From: Rugosimonospora sp040255525
Lineage (GTDB): Bacteria > Actinomycetota > Actinomycetes > Mycobacteriales > Micromonosporaceae
Assembly (NCBI GenBank): GCA_040255525.1
Contig: JBDZVD010000015.1
Span: 24,205-88,204 of the forward strand
Reading direction: 5' to 3'
Length of the DNA stretch: 64,000 nt
Part shown: piece after piece, positions 1 to 8,423 of the stretch
Layout of the letters: each line of letters begins with the position of its first letter
Numbering within the stretch: the first letter of the stretch is position 1
Made by a program: the position numbers and the translations under genes
The notes under the pieces: generated by a model
The model's input: the letters and a program-made list of their open reading frames with translations, nothing else
What the model was told of the DNA's origin: nothing
The model's database searches: none

Positions 1-1
1 C

Positions 2-361
2 AATTTCGGCATGGTCGGCGTCGCTGTCGTGGCAGTCCTGCTGGGAGCGCTGCTGCGCGTGCTTGAGCGCGTGGCCCGGCACGGTCGGGGACCGGCCGGC
101 CTGGCACTCGCCGCCAGCGTGGCGGTGTTCGTCGTGGGCCAGGAAGCGCCGCTGATCCTGAGCATCGCCGGCCTCATCCGCAACCTGTTCGTCTCGTGGT
201 TCCTGTGGCGTGTCGCGACGTACCTGGGGCATACCCGCCGGCGGTCGGCCGCTGGGAGTGTGCCCGGCGACGTGCCGCCGGTGACCGTGGTGGTTGCCAG
301 CGGCGTTACCAGACGCGCGAGTGCCGCTCGAACGTCTCGGGGTCGCTGTGCCGCGGGATGA
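2..361 (+). CDS. C-terminal end of a polysaccharide polymerase-like membrane protein (partial)
   Basis: The reading frame is open at the window edge and begins with N-F-G-M-V-G-V followed by hydrophobic segments, a pattern typical of the last membrane helices of O-antigen polymerase/ligase-like proteins (a YLNFG-type motif before a final helix pair). About 119 residues are visible, with two or three membrane segments and an Arg-rich tail. The last 56 bases overlap the convergent glyoxalase-fold gene, so the extreme C-terminus is uncertain. The family call rests only on motif and topology; the N-terminal part lies outside the window. Confidence 0.5.
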   Translation, partial: NFGMVGVAVVAVLLGALLRVLERVARHGRGPAGLALAASVAVFVVGQEAPLILSIAGLIRNLFVSWFLWRVATYLGHTRRRSAAGSVPGDVPPVTVVVASGVTRRASAARTSRGRCAAG

Positions 362-683
362 CGCAGACCAGATGACCTCCCGGGGCGCGCAGCGTCCTGC
401 AGTCGAGCCACCGGCCCACCTCGACCGCTCCCAGCGCGACCAGCCGCGCCGTTTCGGCCTCGACATCATCGGTCTCGATGTCGAGGTGGTACCGCGGTGC
501 GTCACACACCTCCTGCACCGCCATGACGAGCTGCGGCAGAGCCCCCTCCAGCCCGGTGAACTGCTCCTCGCCGGCGACCGGCCGCGCCGGCACACCGAGT
601 GCCTCTGACCAGAAGGTGGTGGCGGCGGCGGCCTCGCCGCTCGGCACGTCTACCAGCAGGGTCGAGATCCGACTGCGATGCAT
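306..683 (-). CDS. VOC (glyoxalase/bleomycin-resistance fold) protein
   Basis: About 125 residues with one glyoxalase-like module: beta-strand start SRISTLLVDVP, FWSEALGVPA helix, then YHLDIETDDVEAETARLVALGA, LRAPGGHLVCVIP and a short tail. This is the standard VOC half-and-half fold, but no metal-ligand set can be assigned confidently. The frame extends upstream to 830, but the family's usual N-terminus matches the ATG at 683. Substrate unknown; such proteins are cytosolic isomerases, lyases or binding proteins. It is a single-gene unit, convergent with the polymerase-like gene. Confidence 0.75.
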   Translation of the reverse strand: MHRSRISTLLVDVPSGEAAAATTFWSEALGVPARPVAGEEQFTGLEGALPQLVMAVQEVCDAPRYHLDIETDDVEAETARLVALGAVEVGRWLDCRTLRAPGGHLVCVIPRHSDPETFERHSRVW

Positions 684-950
684 GCGGGCAATATATCGCC
701 GACCGCGTCGCGCGGTTTCGATGTCGAGGACGGTTCGGTGGACCGCCGACCGCACCCGCCGGGCGGGAAGCTCGATCTCGGTGAGGAGCCCCGCTGCCGA
801 TGCCCGGCAGGTACCGGACGTCGATCGCATCCTGGTGCACCGGTACCCGCTGACCCGCGACCGTACGGGGCAATCACGATGACTCGGGGCCTTGTGGGAT
901 CATGGCGACTCATGCGCGCGATTCCCGCGCCGGAGGACTTGGAGGACCGG

Positions 951-1409
951 GTGCGCAAACTGGCGCAACGACTGGCAATTTCGGTTACCGCTGCCACCGT
1001 CGCAGCGGTAGGGCTCGCTTCGCCGGCCCATGCCGCGACGAACCCTTACGGCGCCGCACAGGCGTGCAGCAACGACTTCGGTGGTTCGTGGGCCAGCGTC
1101 AGCGATGGCCACCGGACGATCACCGCGCCGGACGGCACCACGGTGGGCGACGTCTACCTGATGTACAACAGCGGCACCGGGTACAACTGTGTCGCCACCC
1201 TGAAGAGGGTGGCCGTGGGCTCGGCGACCGGCGTCAAATCCGGGATCCGGGTGGAGGGCCGTTCCTGGGCCTACGCGTCCGGGAACTTCAAGTACTACGA
1301 GACGATCGAACGCTCCGCCGTGGACACGTGCGTGATGTACGAAGGCGAGGTCCTGTACTTCACCAACTGGGAGAGCGCCGGCCGCTACAGCTGGGGCAAC
1401 TGCGGCTGA
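951..1409 (+). CDS. Secreted SapA-like (spore-associated protein A family) protein
   Basis: The chosen GTG at 951 has GGAGGA (941-946) just upstream and opens a clean Sec signal peptide (positively charged VRKLAQR, hydrophobic core, cleavage after SPAHA). The mature part starts ATNPYGAAQACSN and carries VYLMYNSGTGYNCVATL, SGNFKYYETI and a C-terminal WGNCG. This pattern of four cysteines and YLxYNSGxGxNC resembles actinobacterial spore-associated protein A. Role inferred: small exported or spore-surface protein, with no catalytic motif. Longer in-frame starts (678, 912) would bury the signal peptide. Confidence 0.68.
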   Translation: MRKLAQRLAISVTAATVAAVGLASPAHAATNPYGAAQACSNDFGGSWASVSDGHRTITAPDGTTVGDVYLMYNSGTGYNCVATLKRVAVGSATGVKSGIRVEGRSWAYASGNFKYYETIERSAVDTCVMYEGEVLYFTNWESAGRYSWGNCG

Positions 1410-1455
1410 CCAGCCCCCGCGGTCGCCGGGTCCACAGTGGACCCGGCGACGAGGG

Positions 1456-2916
1456 CTACTCGCTTTCCTGGCGGCGGATCCTGCGGGCGCTGCCCACCAG
1501 CGTCCCGACCAGGCCGATGACCAGGGCGGCCAGGATGCCCAGTCCGGCGAAGGCCCAGGCGCCCTGCTTGCCGCCGAGCCCGAGCGGCCCGAGCAGGTAC
1601 CCCTGCCAGGCCAGCCAGCCGGCGGCCGTATTGGTCACCAACCCCCAGCCGACCGCCGTACCCGCGACGACCAGCGTCAAGGGCAGCGGCTGCACGTTCC
1701 CGTAGCGGCCACGCGGATCGAACAGCTCATCCTCGGCGTACTGGCGGCGGCGCAGCGCCACGTCGGCCAGCATCACGCCACACCAGGCCGCGATCGGGAC
1801 GCCCAGCGTGATCAGAAAGCCTTGAAACTCGCCGATGAAGGTGCTGCCGAAGAACACCACATAGACGGTGCCAGCGATCATGATGACGCCGTCCACGCCG
1901 GCGGCCAGGTACCGCGGGATGCGGACGCCGGCGGTGAGCAGGGCCAGGCCGGAAGAGTAGATGTCGAGCACGGCGCCGCCGATCAGGCCGAGCACGGCCG
2001 CGATGGCGAACGGCACCAGGAACCAGGTCGGCAGGAGCGTGGTCAGCGCGCCGATCGGATCCGCACCGATCGCGCCGGACAGGTCCTTGGAGGAGCCGGC
2101 CAGAAGCAGCCCGAAAATCAGCAGGACGACCGGCCCGAGCGCGGCTCCGAACGTGGTCCAGCCGAACACGCCGCGGCTGGACGTGGTCCGGGGTAGATAC
2201 CGCGAGTAGTCCGCGGCCGCGTTGACCCAACCGAGGCCGAAGCCGGTCATGAGGAAAACCAGTGCGCCGATCGTCTCCTGGGCGGAGCCGGCTGGTAGCG
2301 ACGACACGGTCGCCCAGTGAATGTGTCCGGCGGCCAGGATCATGTAGATCACCGTGAGCACGGCGGTGACCACGGTGATCACGGTTTGCACGCGCATCAC
2401 CACGGCGAAGCCGGCCACCCCGGCCAGTACGGTGACCGCCGAGACGACGATCAGCGCGACGACCTTGGTACCGGTGCCGCCGCCCCAGCCCAGCCGGGTG
2501 AACACGGTCGCGGTGGCCAACGTGGCCAGGATCACCAGCACGGTCTCCCAGCCCACCGTGAGCAGCCAGGACAGGACGGCGGTGAGCCGGTTGCCGCCCA
2601 CGCCGAAGGCGGCCCGGGACAACACCATGGTGGGTGCGGAGCCCCGCTTGCCGGCCAGCGCGATGACGCCGCACAGGGCGAACGAGACCACGATGCCCAC
2701 GATCCCGGCGATCACCGCCTGTACGAACGAGACCCCGAACGCCAGCGTGAACGCGCCGTAGCTGACGCCGAGCACCGAGATGTTCGAGGCGAACCAGGGC
2801 CAGAACAGCGACCGCGGCCGCCCCGAACGCTCGCTCTCGGCGATGACCTCGATGCCGTTGAGTTCGATCCCGGTGCGGGCCACCGCGGCCGGCGTCGTCT
2901 GTTCCGTGCGGGCCAT
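1456..2916 (-). CDS. NCS1-family nucleobase/cytosine-purine permease
   Basis: 486 residues with about 12 hydrophobic segments. The N-terminus (NGIEVIAESERSGRPRSLFWPWFASNISVLGVSYGAF) is the classic NCS1 opening, and the mid-protein GFGLGWVNAAADYSRYLPR matches the family substrate-site region. It should import a purine, cytosine or related heterocycle with H+ or Na+ across the plasma membrane. The ATG at 2916 is chosen because MARTEQTT precedes the family start and GAGGGGTGG lies upstream. It is a monocistronic unit next to the flavoprotein gene; substrate not determinable from sequence. Confidence 0.88.
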   Translation of the reverse strand: MARTEQTTPAAVARTGIELNGIEVIAESERSGRPRSLFWPWFASNISVLGVSYGAFTLAFGVSFVQAVIAGIVGIVVSFALCGVIALAGKRGSAPTMVLSRAAFGVGGNRLTAVLSWLLTVGWETVLVILATLATATVFTRLGWGGGTGTKVVALIVVSAVTVLAGVAGFAVVMRVQTVITVVTAVLTVIYMILAAGHIHWATVSSLPAGSAQETIGALVFLMTGFGLGWVNAAADYSRYLPRTTSSRGVFGWTTFGAALGPVVLLIFGLLLAGSSKDLSGAIGADPIGALTTLLPTWFLVPFAIAAVLGLIGGAVLDIYSSGLALLTAGVRIPRYLAAGVDGVIMIAGTVYVVFFGSTFIGEFQGFLITLGVPIAAWCGVMLADVALRRRQYAEDELFDPRGRYGNVQPLPLTLVVAGTAVGWGLVTNTAAGWLAWQGYLLGPLGLGGKQGAWAFAGLGILAALVIGLVGTLVGSARRIRRQESE

Positions 2917-3092
2917 CGTCCACCCCTCGTGCGGCCCTCTCGTCAGGGCGTCCACGCTCATCCTGCCGCACGGCGAGTCGCGATCACAGATGTGGCGCAC
3001 ATGCTCCTGATTTGCCCCGCAGCGCGTCCTTGACGAACAGGATCCCGTCCTGCCCGGCCGGCTGGACGAGCCACCGGCGGGCCCGGCCGGAG

Positions 3093-4280
3093 TCAGTAGT
3101 CCTTGAGCGTGATCGCATCGGCCTTCTGGAACTGCTTGGCGAACAGTGCGCGCACCGGCCACCGGGTCATCATGCCCATCGAGAGGTCGCGCATCCGGAT
3201 CATCAGGGCGCTGTTGGGCGCGAAGCCCTTCACGCCACCGGGTGGCAGGGTCTGGCACTGCTTCACGTACGCGCGCATCTCATCCTGGTACCGGGCGAAT
3301 GCCGCCTCGTGGTCGTCCGGCGTCGCGGACAGTTCACCGGCGAGTACGTAGGCGGCGACGAGCGCCATCGCGGTACCGAGCCCGGCCAGCGGCGACCCGC
3401 AGTACCCGGCGTCACCGAGCAGCACCGTCCGCCCCCGGTACCACTGTCCGATGTGGACCTGGCTCAGCGAGTCGCAGTAGAAGTCTCCGGCGCCGGGCAT
3501 GGCGGCCAGGATCTGCGGCACCAGCCAGCCCACTCCGGTGAACTTGGCGCGCAGGATCTCCTGCTGCCTGGGCACATCGCGCCGGTCGTGGTCCAGCGGC
3601 GGGGAGGTGAAGCTGAGCATGGCCTTGGCCGTGCCGCCGTTCTCCGGCCGGATCCCGGCGACCAGCCCGCCCGGCGCACCGTGCATGAGGAACCAGTGGT
3701 CCAGATTGCCCGGGTCCGGAACCGTGAAGTAGGCCATGTACCCGCCGAGGTGCCGCACGAACTCCCGCTCGGGCCCGAATGCGAGCCGGCGCACCCCGGA
3801 GTGCAGCCCGTCCGCGCCGACCACGATGTCGAACCGCCGCACGGTACCGCTGGCGAACGTCGCCGTGACACCGTTCCCGTCCTCGGTCAGCCCGGCGATC
3901 CGGTCGTCGAACAGGTATTCGGTGCCGTCGCGGGTCGCGGCGTACAGGATGCGGGTCAGGTTGCCCCGCATGATTTCGATCTCCGCGACGATCCCCTCGC
4001 CGTCGAACAGGTCGGCCGGCATCCTCGCGGTCTGCCGCCCGCGACTGTCCACATAGGCTAGTCCGCGCTCGTCGACGCGCTCCGCCCGTACCGTGTCCAG
4101 AAGCCCCATCCGCTCGACCACCTCGCGCCCCGCGCCGCGCAGGTCCACGGCGTGCCCACCGGGCCGGGGCGCGGGCGCGACCTCCACGACCGTCGGCACG
4201 AAGCCGTGCCGACGCAGCCAGAACGCGAGCGCCGGCCCGCCGATGCCCGCGCCCGAGATCAGTACCGTCCGGTCGACCAC
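3093..4280 (-). CDS. FAD-dependent monooxygenase (class A flavoprotein hydroxylase)
   Basis: 395 residues. The N-terminal dinucleotide-binding motif ISGAGIGGPALAFWLRRHG, the DG motif VGADGLHSGVRR and the GD motif GRTVLLGDAGYCGSPLAGLG place it among PHBH/TetX-like NAD(P)H flavin hydroxylases. It probably hydroxylates an aromatic or polyketide-type small molecule in the cytosol. The GTG at 4280 follows GAGGGGG; an in-frame ATG lies at 4313. It is divergent from a GntR-TetR fusion regulator that shares its promoter region, so it is likely repressed by that protein and induced by its own substrate. A drug-inactivating role is possible but unproven. Confidence 0.85.
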   Translation of the reverse strand: MVDRTVLISGAGIGGPALAFWLRRHGFVPTVVEVAPAPRPGGHAVDLRGAGREVVERMGLLDTVRAERVDERGLAYVDSRGRQTARMPADLFDGEGIVAEIEIMRGNLTRILYAATRDGTEYLFDDRIAGLTEDGNGVTATFASGTVRRFDIVVGADGLHSGVRRLAFGPEREFVRHLGGYMAYFTVPDPGNLDHWFLMHGAPGGLVAGIRPENGGTAKAMLSFTSPPLDHDRRDVPRQQEILRAKFTGVGWLVPQILAAMPGAGDFYCDSLSQVHIGQWYRGRTVLLGDAGYCGSPLAGLGTAMALVAAYVLAGELSATPDDHEAAFARYQDEMRAYVKQCQTLPPGGVKGFAPNSALMIRMRDLSMGMMTRWPVRALFAKQFQKADAITLKDY

Positions 4281-4320
4281 TGCCCGGCCCCCTCGTCGCG
4301 TACGATGTACCATCCGATGC

Positions 4321-4366
4321 GTACACCGTATGTGTACTAGTCAAGTCGCTTGCCGTACTAGTACGG
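4321..4366. promoter_or_regulatory. Paired operator-like palindromes between the flavoprotein and its regulator
   Basis: Three nested symmetric elements lie in the 70-base divergent gap: GTACAC-N5-GTGTAC at 4321-4337, an ACTAGT-centred imperfect palindrome TGTACTAGTCA (4334-4344), and the perfect palindrome CCGTACTAGTACGG (4353-4366). The two GTACTAGT boxes are centred 21 bases apart, two helical turns. They are the likely binding sites of the GntR-TetR fusion regulator controlling both genes. Confidence 0.6.
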
Positions 4367-4383
4367 TGAGGGAGGAGCAGCCG

Positions 4384-5313
4384 ATGGCCCAGCCACCGTA
4401 CCGGCGGATCGCCGACGACATCCGCACCCGCATCGCCGCCGGCGAACTGCGCCCCGGGGATTCGGTACCGTCGGCACGCGGCATCACCCGCGAATGGGGC
4501 GTGGCCCTGGCCACCGCGACACGGGTGCTCGCGACCCTCAACGCCGAAGGGGTGACCCGGTCGCTACCGGGTCGCGGCACCGTGGTCGCCAAACCGCCCG
4601 TACCCGCCCAGCCGGGGGCCTTGGCGGCGGGCCGCGCGCGCCGCACCGACAGCGACCCCGACCTCACCCGCGACCGGATCGTGGCGGCAGCCGTCCGGGT
4701 GGCCGACGCCGAGGGTCTGGCGCAGCTGTCCATGCGGCGCATCGCGACCGAGCTCGGCGCGGCCCCGATGTCCCTCTACCGCCACATCGACGGCAAGGAC
4801 GGGTTGCTGATGGCCATGATGGACAGTGTGTTCGGTGAGGACCCGCTGCCGGCGCGGCCACCCAAGGGTTGGCGGGCCCAGTTGGAACTGTCGTCCCGCG
4901 CGCAGTGGCGGGGGTTCCGCCGCCACCCGTGGCTCGCCCCGGCGCTGTCCATCACCCGCCCGCAGCTCATTCCCAACGGCATGCGGCACGCCGAGTGGGC
5001 GCTGCGCGCGCTGGACGGGTTGGGCCTGACGAGCCAGGAGATGCTGTACATCCACACGACCCTGTTCAGCCACGTACGCGGCCTGGCGCTCAACCTCGAG
5101 GCCGAGGCCCAGGCCGAGCAGGACTCGGGGCTGACGAGCGATGAGTGGATGCGGACCCAGGAGCACGACCTCCGGGTCATCACGGATACCGGCGAGTTCC
5201 CCCTGCTGAATCGGTTGGCCAGCAGCGCGATGGAGTTCGACCTGGACCAGTTGTTCGAGTTCGGCCTGGGCCGCCTGCTGGACGGGCTGGAGCGGCACCT
5301 CGCCGGACGGTGA
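4384..5313 (+). CDS. GntR-TetR fusion transcriptional regulator
   Basis: 309 residues with two DNA-binding domains. Residues ~5-75 are a GntR winged helix (YRRIADDIRTRIAAGELRPGDSVPSARGITREWGVALATATRVLATLNAEGV), followed by a linker and a TetR helix-turn-helix at ~95-145 (RIVAAAVRVADAEGLAQLSMRRIATELGAAPMSLYRHIDGKDGLL) with a TetR C-terminal ligand domain. The ATG at 4384 follows GGGAGGAG. It is divergent to the flavin monooxygenase and probably senses that enzyme's substrate or drug. Fused GntR/TetR regulators occur in actinobacteria; the two palindromes upstream fit a protein with two DNA readers. Confidence 0.88.
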   Translation: MAQPPYRRIADDIRTRIAAGELRPGDSVPSARGITREWGVALATATRVLATLNAEGVTRSLPGRGTVVAKPPVPAQPGALAAGRARRTDSDPDLTRDRIVAAAVRVADAEGLAQLSMRRIATELGAAPMSLYRHIDGKDGLLMAMMDSVFGEDPLPARPPKGWRAQLELSSRAQWRGFRRHPWLAPALSITRPQLIPNGMRHAEWALRALDGLGLTSQEMLYIHTTLFSHVRGLALNLEAEAQAEQDSGLTSDEWMRTQEHDLRVITDTGEFPLLNRLASSAMEFDLDQLFEFGLGRLLDGLERHLAGR

Positions 5314-5341
5314 CTTGCCTGGGGGAAATCCCCCAGGCAAG
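5314..5341. terminator. Perfect 13-bp inverted repeat directly after the regulator stop codon
   Basis: CTTGCCTGGGGGA (5314-5326), loop AA, TCCCCCAGGCAAG (5329-5341). The stem begins at the base after TGA. There is no T-tract, so it is either a U-less actinobacterial terminator for the regulator or an operator for the ABC operon that starts 80 bases later. Downstream, CTTCCGT (5391-5397) pairs with ACGGAAG (5409-5415), which includes part of the ribosome binding site of the ABC ATPase gene. Confidence 0.6.
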
Positions 5342-5423
5342 GACGGCCGCTAGCCGGATCCCAGCCGAGCGGCCGCGTACCTAGCGTGATCTTCCGTAGG
5401 CACCAACGACGGAAGGAGTTCGG

Positions 5424-6158
5424 GTGATCGAGGCCCGGGATCTCACCAAGCGATACGGACCGACGGTAGCGGTCGACGCGCTCAGCTTCGACGTACGGCC
5501 GGGCAGCGTCACCGGCTTCCTCGGCCCCAACGGGTCGGGAAAATCCACCACGATGCGGCTGATCCTCGGGCTGGACCGGCCCGACGCCGGCCAGGTACGG
5601 GTCGGTGGCCGCCGCTACCGCGAGCTGCGCTGGCCGTTGCGCGAGGTCGGCGCGTTGCTTGAGGCCAAGGCGTTCCATCCGGGCCGCAGCGCCCGCAGCC
5701 ACCTGGCCGCGCTGGCCGCCAGCAACGCGATCCCGCGAGCCAGGGTCGACGAGGTGCTCGACCTGGTCGGCCTCGCCAGCGCGGCCGGGCGGCGGGCCGG
5801 GAAGTTCTCCCTCGGGATGGGACAGCGCCTGGGCGTCGCCGCGGCGCTGCTCGGCGATCCGCCGGTGCTGCTGCTGGACGAGCCGGCGAACGGGCTGGAT
5901 CCCGAGGGCGTCCGCTGGATCCGCAACCTGCTGAAGTCGCTGGCCGTACAGGGCCGGACGGTGTTCGTGTCCAGCCACCTGATCAGCGAGATGGCGCTGA
6001 CCGCCGAGCGGTTGGTGGTCATCGGTCAGGGCAGGCTGCTCGCGGACACGACCGTCACGGAGCTGTCGGCCGGGTCGGCGTCGCTGGAGGACGCGTTCTT
6101 CCGGCTCACCGGCGAAGCCGTCGAGTACCGGGGAAAAACGGCGAAGGAGGCGTCATGA
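5424..6158 (+). CDS. ABC exporter ATP-binding protein
   Basis: 244 residues. Walker A GPNGSGKST, signature FSLGMGQRLGVAAALLGDP, Walker B VLLLDEPANGLDP and the H-loop SSHL are all intact. It belongs to the short ABC-2 exporter ATPases (bacitracin/lantibiotic or antibiotic-resistance type). The GTG at 5424 has a strong GGAAGGAG. It overlaps the permease gene by four bases (ATGA), and a histidine kinase/response regulator pair follows, a common arrangement for exporters induced by an extracellular peptide or cell-wall drug. Confidence 0.9.
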   Translation: MIEARDLTKRYGPTVAVDALSFDVRPGSVTGFLGPNGSGKSTTMRLILGLDRPDAGQVRVGGRRYRELRWPLREVGALLEAKAFHPGRSARSHLAALAASNAIPRARVDEVLDLVGLASAAGRRAGKFSLGMGQRLGVAAALLGDPPVLLLDEPANGLDPEGVRWIRNLLKSLAVQGRTVFVSSHLISEMALTAERLVVIGQGRLLADTTVTELSAGSASLEDAFFRLTGEAVEYRGKTAKEAS

Positions 6159-6964
6159 CCACCACCACCCGAACGCCCGTGCCCCGCGCGCCGGGCCACC
6201 GCTACGGGCTGGCACAGGCGGCCCGGATGGAATGGCTCAAGCTGCGCAGCCTCCGCTCCACCTGGTGGACCCTGGCCGTCACGGCCGCCGGCACGGTCGG
6301 GATCGGGGTCGCTGTGGGCCTGAACACCCGTGACGCCTCCGGCGACCTGACCAACAACGCCCTCGCCGGTGTGGTCCCCGGCCTGCTGCTGGCGGGTGCG
6401 CTCGGCGTACTCGTGATGACCAGCGAGTACACGTCGGGAACGATCCGGGGAACGCTGGCCGCCATCCCGCGGCGTCGCCTGGTCCTGGCGGCGAAGGCGG
6501 CGGTGTTCGGGGTCGTGACCCTGATCGTCGGGGAGGCCGCGTCGTTCAGCTCGTTCCTCGCCGGAGAGGCTACGCTGCGCCATGGCGTCGCGGCACCCAC
6601 GCTGGGCCAGCCCGGCGTGCTCCGGGCGGTCGTGCTGACCGGGGCCGCCTTCTGCCTGATCGGGCTGCTTGGCCTGGGCCTGGGCGCGATCATCCGGCAC
6701 AGCGCGGCCGCGGTCGGGGTGCTGGTGGCCGGAGTCTACGTGGTCGCGCAGTTCATCGGCTTCATCGTGCACGGCGCGGCGGCGTACATGCCGATCCTGA
6801 TCGTGGCGAACTCGCTGAGCACAACCAAACCGGTGACCTGCGGCACGGACGCCGCGTCCTGCCCGGACTTCCTATCCGCCTGGGCCGGGCTCGGCGTCCT
6901 GTGCCTGTACGCCGTGATCGCCCTGTCGGTCGGCGGATGGCTGCTGGCCCGGCGGGACGCGTGA
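6155..6964 (+). CDS. ABC-2 type transporter permease
   Basis: 269 residues. An N-terminal cytosolic stretch (ARMEWLKLRSLRSTWWTL, the usual entry to this permease type) is followed by about six membrane segments and ends LLARRDA. MTSEYTSGTIRGTLAAIPRRR is the typical coupling-loop motif of ABC-2 permeases. It is translationally coupled to the ATPase and should form the membrane half of the exporter. Exported compound unknown. Confidence 0.87.
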   Translation: MTTTTRTPVPRAPGHRYGLAQAARMEWLKLRSLRSTWWTLAVTAAGTVGIGVAVGLNTRDASGDLTNNALAGVVPGLLLAGALGVLVMTSEYTSGTIRGTLAAIPRRRLVLAAKAAVFGVVTLIVGEAASFSSFLAGEATLRHGVAAPTLGQPGVLRAVVLTGAAFCLIGLLGLGLGAIIRHSAAAVGVLVAGVYVVAQFIGFIVHGAAAYMPILIVANSLSTTKPVTCGTDAASCPDFLSAWAGLGVLCLYAVIALSVGGWLLARRDA

Positions 6965-6995
6965 GCACGGGGCGGAGAGCGAGGAAGATGGTGGC

Positions 6996-8423
6996 ATGGG
7001 CCTTCCGGTGACCACACCGACCGAGGACCCGCTGCCGGGCGGCCGGGCACGGGTCAGGAGCCCGTGGGCTCTCGCCCGTGCCGCACTCGCGGCGCCGTTC
7101 ACCCGGCGAGAGGGTCGCGAGCTGCTGTTCTGCCTGGCCGGGCTGCCGTTCGCCGTGGTCAACCCGCTGGCTTTCTTCCTTGTCATGGCGGACCTGGCCT
7201 GGTGGGTGACCGGTTCCGGGCGGGGTAACCCGTCGCCGGCCGACCTGGCCATCGCCGGTGCCTGCCTCGGACTGCTACTCGTGCTGCTGGTGTCGACGGG
7301 GGCGGCCCGCAGGCTCGGTTCGCTGCAGCGCGTGCTCGCGACCCGGCTGCTCGGAGTGCCGGTGGCGGCGCCGCCACCGGTCCGGCGCGGCCCCGGCGGT
7401 CGAGCCTGGTCCGGCCCGGGCCCTCGCGACGGGGCCGGCTGGCGCGTCATGGCCTACCTGCTGGTCAAGGTGCCGGTGGGCCTGGTCGAGCTGTACGCCG
7501 TGTTCCTCTGGGCCGGCGGGCTGGCGAACCTGAGTTACCCGCTCTGGTGGGGCGGATTCCGCAACCACCCGCCGGGGGTCCAGCTGAGTCCGGTACCGGT
7601 GTTCACGCCGTTCGGGTTGTTCGGCGAGGGCACGTTCCACGTCGCGACCCTCCCCGGCACGTTCGCCGCCGCCGGGGCGGGAGCGGCGATGCTGCTGGCC
7701 GCCCCGTGGGTTACCAGGGCGGTCACGTCCGCCGACGCCTGGCTGATCCGGCGCCTGATCGGGCCCGGGTGGCTGGCACAGCGCGTCCACGACCTGGAGC
7801 TGAGCCGGGCACTGGCCGTGGACGACTCCGCCGCCCTGCTGCGACGGCTCGAACGCAACCTGCACGATGGCGCGCAGATCCGGCTGGCCACCCTGGCCAT
7901 GAACCTCGGCATGGCCCGGGAGAAGCTCGGCGACGGCGGCGACATCCCGGACGCCGACGCTGTCCGCGAGCTGGTCGACGCCGCGCTCCGGGGCGCCAAG
8001 GACGCGCTCGGCGAACTGCGCAACCTGGCCCGCGGAATCCACCCGCCGGTGCTCGACAACGGGCTGGCCGACGCCCTCGCCTCGCTGGCCGCCGACCGCC
8101 CGATCCCGGTCGAGCTGGAGGTCAGCATCCCGGTCCGGCCGACACCCGCGATCGAGACCATCGCGTACTTCTGCGCCTCCGAGCTGCTGGCCAACGCCGC
8201 CAAGCACAGCCTCGCGAACACGATCGCCATCCGGGCCGTCGGCGCACAAGACATGCTGCTGCTCAGCGTCGCCGACGACGGCACGGGCGGCGCCGACCCG
8301 GCCCGGGGCACCGGCTTGTCCGGGCTCACGCAGCGGGTCGCCGTCGTGGACGGCCGGCTCACGATCGCGAGCCCGCCCGGCGGCCCAACGAAGATCACCG
8401 TCGAGCTCCCGCTGTACGCATGA
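6996..8423 (+). CDS. Two-component sensor histidine kinase (NarL/HisKA_3 class)
   Basis: 475 residues. The N-terminal ~260 residues contain about four membrane segments with a short sensor region. The phosphoacceptor helix is ERNLHDGAQIRLATLAMNLGMA (H in LHDG), followed by the GHKL ATPase with N-box ELLANAAKHSLAN and G-box DDGTGGADPARGTGLSGL. It autophosphorylates and passes phosphate to the adjacent regulator. The ATG at 6996 follows GAGGAAG. It overlaps the response regulator by four bases. Probably controls the ABC exporter just upstream. Confidence 0.92.
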   Translation: MGLPVTTPTEDPLPGGRARVRSPWALARAALAAPFTRREGRELLFCLAGLPFAVVNPLAFFLVMADLAWWVTGSGRGNPSPADLAIAGACLGLLLVLLVSTGAARRLGSLQRVLATRLLGVPVAAPPPVRRGPGGRAWSGPGPRDGAGWRVMAYLLVKVPVGLVELYAVFLWAGGLANLSYPLWWGGFRNHPPGVQLSPVPVFTPFGLFGEGTFHVATLPGTFAAAGAGAAMLLAAPWVTRAVTSADAWLIRRLIGPGWLAQRVHDLELSRALAVDDSAALLRRLERNLHDGAQIRLATLAMNLGMAREKLGDGGDIPDADAVRELVDAALRGAKDALGELRNLARGIHPPVLDNGLADALASLAADRPIPVELEVSIPVRPTPAIETIAYFCASELLANAAKHSLANTIAIRAVGAQDMLLLSVADDGTGGADPARGTGLSGLTQRVAVVDGRLTIASPPGGPTKITVELPLYA

